Source: Vitrella brassicaformis
Lineage: Eukaryota; Sar; Vitrellaceae
Assembly (NCBI GenBank): GCA_001179505.1
Contig: CDMY01000887.1
Location: 163,658 to 227,657, forward strand
Length of the DNA stretch: 64,000 nt
Direction: 5' to 3'
Shown here: piece by piece, positions 61,112 to 64,000 of the stretch
Position numbering within the stretch: position 1 is the stretch's first letter
How the letters are laid out: every line of letters begins with the position of its first letter
Program-made: the position numbers and the translations under genes
Notes under the pieces: model-generated
Databases searched by the model: none
Seen by the model: only the letters and a program-made list of their open reading frames with translations
Told to the model about the DNA's origin: nothing

Positions 61112-62404
61112 AGCAGCACTCTGCTCAGGTGGAGAGACTGCGGGCCGAGTTGGGCAAGTCGGCCGAGGATCACGGTAGCGAAGTCGCCAAGGTGAGTTGG
61201 AATGGTGCAGGGAGGGAGGGAGGGATGTGGTGAATGGATGGGCGGTGGGTGCACTGATTGATGACGTCTGTGAGTGTCTCTGTCTGTGTGTGTGTTGGTT
61301 CAGCTACAGTCGAGTCTCGAGGATTCCGACGTGACAAGGACCGTCAGCAGGACCAACGCCAAGCCAACATTGACCAGGTGAGTGGATCATGAGACGAGCG
61401 AGGCGGGCACACACACCCACAAACTAACAGACATACATCCACACACACACAAATCCCTCTCTCCCTGCCGCTTTTGTCTCTGTCTGTGCCTCGGTCAGGC
61501 TGAGGGCCTTTTGCAGACGACTTGCCAAAAGAGGACACTCTCAAAAATCGCTGCTTACATTTTATATGGAACGAGCCGTGTCTCTTACCATCTGTGTGTG
61601 TGTGGTTTGTGAGCAGTACTCGGCTGAGAATGGGCGCCTCCGCAACGAGTTGACGAGGATGAGCCAGGAGTACAGGACGGAGTTGAGCAAGGTGAGTTGG
61701 AATGGTGCAGGGAGGGGGTCACTGAGGGAATTGGGACGGTGGGTGTGTGGGCCGGTGGGTGGGACGGTGGGTGCACTGCTTGCTCTGGAGAGACATGGAT
61801 GGCTGGATGGATTCTGTGTGTCTGTGTCTGTGTGTGTGTTGGTTCAGCTCAAGTCGGGTTTGGAGGCCGTCGAGAGTGACAAAGACCGCCAGCTGGACGA
61901 GCGCCAAGCGAACCTCGACCAAGTGGGTGGATCATGAGACGAGCGAGGCGGGCGCACACACAAACTAACAGACATACATCCACACACAAATCCGTCCCTC
62001 TGTCTCTATCCAACACACACACACGTACACACCACGGCAACTCTGTGTCTGTGTGTGCTTCAGAGGCGCCGCCCACAGATTCGCCCTGCTTTCGAGCGCT
62101 ATAGCCCGCCGCGCCACACAGAGGTCTCCATGCCCTCCAGACACACACGCCGTGCCCCGCAGACACACACGTCTGCCCCCTCCTCGAGACCAGGAATCCA
62201 GGTATGCATTGGGCACACACACAGCTGGCGAAAAATGAATTGTGTGTGTCTGCATGGCAGACCATGTTGGGGGAGATACGGCCTGAGTTGCGCTTTAGGG
62301 AGAACGGCGGGCGCAATATGCCAATCAGGGTAATTGAGACCAGAAGCACTCACTGTCTGATAGACGTTTGTTGATTCGTTGGTTGTTCCTCTTATCAGGG
62401 GTGA
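59344..62404 (+). CDS. coiled-coil exon-triplet repeat protein, right copy, possibly pseudogene
   Basis: First exon 59344-59712 (upstream ATG 59266 also possible) encodes a Cys-rich stretch (CVCC...CCGCG), an acidic run and a basic segment. Phase-0 repeat exons follow: A 59771-59845, B 60001-60075, C 60251-60312, A 60397-60471, B 60609-60683, remnant 60812-60864, C 60960-61022, A 61117-61191, B 61304-61377, C 61499 (insert-bearing), A 61617-61691, B 61848-61922, then tail 62064-62201, 62261-62329 and Gly-stop 62399-62404. Typical A is YSAEIERLRSELSKSTEEHGSEVAK cut to 25 aa per exon; B ends QIDE/DIDQ. A coiled coil is expected; no family is known. Breaks: exon 60251-60312 is 62 nt instead of 63 and leads to TGA in the next exon; exon 61304-61377 is 74 nt instead of 75. 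So either these exons are skipped or the gene is decaying. Confidence 0.45.
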
Positions 62405-62948
62405 TCATGATGGGACGGTGATGACGGTGCGTGTGTGTGTGCAGCTGCAATTGCTGCAGCTGTGATGACTGACTGCTTTGCTTTTCGGACATACATGTGG
62501 GTAGGATGCATGTGTCATGCGCCCAACACACTTGCAAGTAAGTGTGTGTGTACTGTGTGCTGGGGGGCCGAGAAAGGGAGAGGACTGACCGAGAGAGGAG
62601 AGACAGCAAAGAGGCAGACACACAATGCGTGGGCTTCGCTTTCATCTGTATGTAGAATGGCTGCCTACATTTTACATCTGAATGAGCCGTGTCTCTCTGT
62701 TGCGCGTGTTCGTGTTGATGCTGACGGTGTGTGTAGGTGTGTATGCCCTGTGCAGCTGTGATGACTGACTGACTGACGTGCTTTGCTTCCCGGACATAAA
62801 TTGTCGGTCTCTAGGATTCAGAAGGTCCGATTATTCTAGTCACTAGTCAGGTGTCTGAACACAACAACCACTGCGAGCGTTAATGCCACCCAGCCCCGAC
62901 CGACCGAACCCTTCTCTCTCCCCCAGCCCAACAATAAAAGAGAGAAAA
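62405..62948. repeat. 3' flank shared with the left locus (1946-2950)
   Basis: The stretch just after the stop and the segment 62628-62948 match 1946-1990 and 2640-2950 in order, ending abruptly at the AAAAGG after the AATAAAAGAGAG. The middle (62410-62620) is shorter than the left copy, which has the extra terminal-exon unit. An AATAAA hexamer occurs at about 62932. Confidence 0.75.
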
Positions 62949-63210
62949 GGTGGACAGATGTGAACTCGCTTTAAAAGGGAACTCGCTTTAAGTATGTGAA
63001 GATGGGTATTGGAGCCACAGCCCAAGTAACAGAATGACAGACACAAGCAGGGCGGCACGCGACATCGGAGATAGGAAGACCCATGATAGCAAGCGTTTCC
63101 GGTGTCGGGAGCGGCTGAAAGAACGCCCATTGCAAGGAAAGGACAGATGGCGGGTGTGGTGGAGTCTCAGATCGGGGGGCGGATGGGGGTCTCGCGATCG
63201 TAAAAGGAGG
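62949..63210. other. spacer 5' of the DFCP1-like gene
   Basis: 262 bp, starting where the duplication ends. It holds two 'gaactcgcttta' units (62962-62993) and 'tatgtgaagatg' like the spacer at 58922-58949. An open frame from 63034 runs into the DFCP1-like first exon, but the likely start is the ATG at 63211. Confidence 0.5.
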
Positions 63211-64000
63211 ATGGAATCGTTGTTCGGCCGCTTTTCAGCGTCTCGAGAGGCCGCCGCGCCCTGCTCTGATGCCATGACTGCTGCCCCGCCCGTCCTGCAT
63301 GAGAGCTTCATGCTCATCGACTCAGCGGAGCACCTCGCTGTCGACGGAGTGGATGATCTATGCCGCCGGCTGGGGTGCGCGAAGGACCTCAAAGTGAAGG
63401 TCGTGAGGTAGGTATGCAGTGCGGCGAGAAACAAGCACGAGAAAGGCATGAGAAGGATTGATCTGTGGACGTATGTTGCAGCATCTTCGGGAACACGGGC
63501 GAGGGCAAGAGCCACACACTCAATGAGATGTTCTACAGCGGAGAGGAGGTCTTCGTCACGTCAAGCAACCAAATGGCAGGTACGGTCAAGGACACACACA
63601 AGGGTGTGCGCCCGTCTGTATCTCATCATCCGACCTCTCACTGCTGCAGCAACGACCGGCGTTTGGGCGTCGCTGTGGGATGGGGCACCGGAGGGATGTG
63701 AGAGCGTCCTGGTGCTCGATACAGAGGGGATGCTGGGGGTGACTGACAAGGCTCACGCCCGCACAAGGATGCTGCTGAAAGTGTTGGCCATCAGCGATGT
63801 CATCATCTACAGGAAGTGGGGCGAGAGGCTTACAACAGGTACGCAGGAGCGGCAGGAAAATTGAGAGAATGTCCATATTCATTTGTGTGAGCGGATCGTT
63901 CTGGTACATGCAGATGTGTTTGAGTTTCTGAACGAGGCTTCCGTCGCCTACAACACCCATTTCGCCGATGAGCTGCGGCGTGTGAGCGAGGCCCAGGGGA
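63211..64000 (+). CDS. DFCP1 (ZFYVE1)-like P-loop NTPase, 5' part
   Basis: Exons 63211-63407, 63482-63579, 63650-63838 and 63914 to beyond the window end. Seen: ESFMLIDSAEHLAV, RLGCAKDLKVKVVSIFGNTGEGKSH cut by an intron, with P-loop GNTGEGKS (about 69-76), SSNQ, GVWASLW, LDTEG (122-125), RTRMLLKVLAISDVIIYR and FEFLNEASVAYNTHF. The order and wording match the N-terminal nucleotide-binding domain of animal DFCP1/ZFYVE1, a protein of omegasomes and lipid droplets. The FYVE fingers that would prove orthology lie outside the window. Starts 63032-63211 are possible in frame. ATG 63211 is chosen because coding character begins there. Confidence 0.82.

Noticed and set aside
1-64000. CRISPR arrays, bacterial operons, IS elements, rRNA and tRNA genes
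   Set aside because: No regularly spaced direct repeats with unique spacers, no transposase frames apart from the domesticated-type HTH exon, and no tRNA or rRNA pattern recognised by eye.

Overview
This is nuclear DNA from an intron-rich protist. Almost every gene is cut into short exons by short GT-AG introns (mostly 55-120 nt, a few GC-AG, one or two near 30 nt). Introns and spacers are full of (GT)n, (GATG)n and (GACA)n microsatellites. Gene content (two GH81 glucanases, a REJ/GPS polycystin-like protein, the cilium-linked ARMC2, a VWA/alpha-kinase, an anoctamin, Ephrin-receptor-like Cys-rich multi-TM receptors) fits a free-living alveolate, most likely a chromerid alga such as Vitrella. 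The species call is an inference from style and content, not a match I could run. Exon coordinates come from reading frames and splice phases by eye.

Layout. 1-2950: 3' part of a coiled-coil gene copy, frame-broken. 3057-7015 (-): GH81 glucanase A with an N-terminal membrane anchor. 8415-17310 (-): large secreted-entry receptor that joins a PhnD-type substrate-binding domain, GCC2/GCC3 Cys-rich repeats and a C-terminal multi-TM block. 17682-37177 (+): very large polycystin/REJ/GPS-type membrane protein, divergent from the previous gene across a 371-bp spacer. 37519-42091 (-): GH81 glucanase B with a C-terminal membrane anchor. 42231-45192 (+): anoctamin/TMEM16. 46140-50317 (+): CENP-B-type HTH + VWA + alpha-kinase + zinc ribbon. 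51070-55222 (-): ARMC2. 55381-58618 (+): glutamine-hydrolysing asparagine synthetase. 59344-62404 (+): second coiled-coil gene copy, related to the left edge. 63211-64000 (+): 5' part of a DFCP1 (ZFYVE1)-like P-loop protein running off the window.

There is no operon logic. Three gene pairs are divergent with short shared spacers (17311-17681, 42092-42230, 55223-55380). Functional themes are surface sensing and membrane (PhnD receptor, polycystin-like protein, anoctamin), beta-1,3-glucan turnover (two GH81 enzymes on opposite membrane topologies), cilium and signalling (ARMC2, alpha-kinase). The most unusual architectures are the PhnD-GCC2/3-multi-TM fusion and the HTH-VWA-alpha-kinase fusion. 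The two coiled-coil loci, about 57 kb apart, are shuffled copies of one exon-triplet repeat family.
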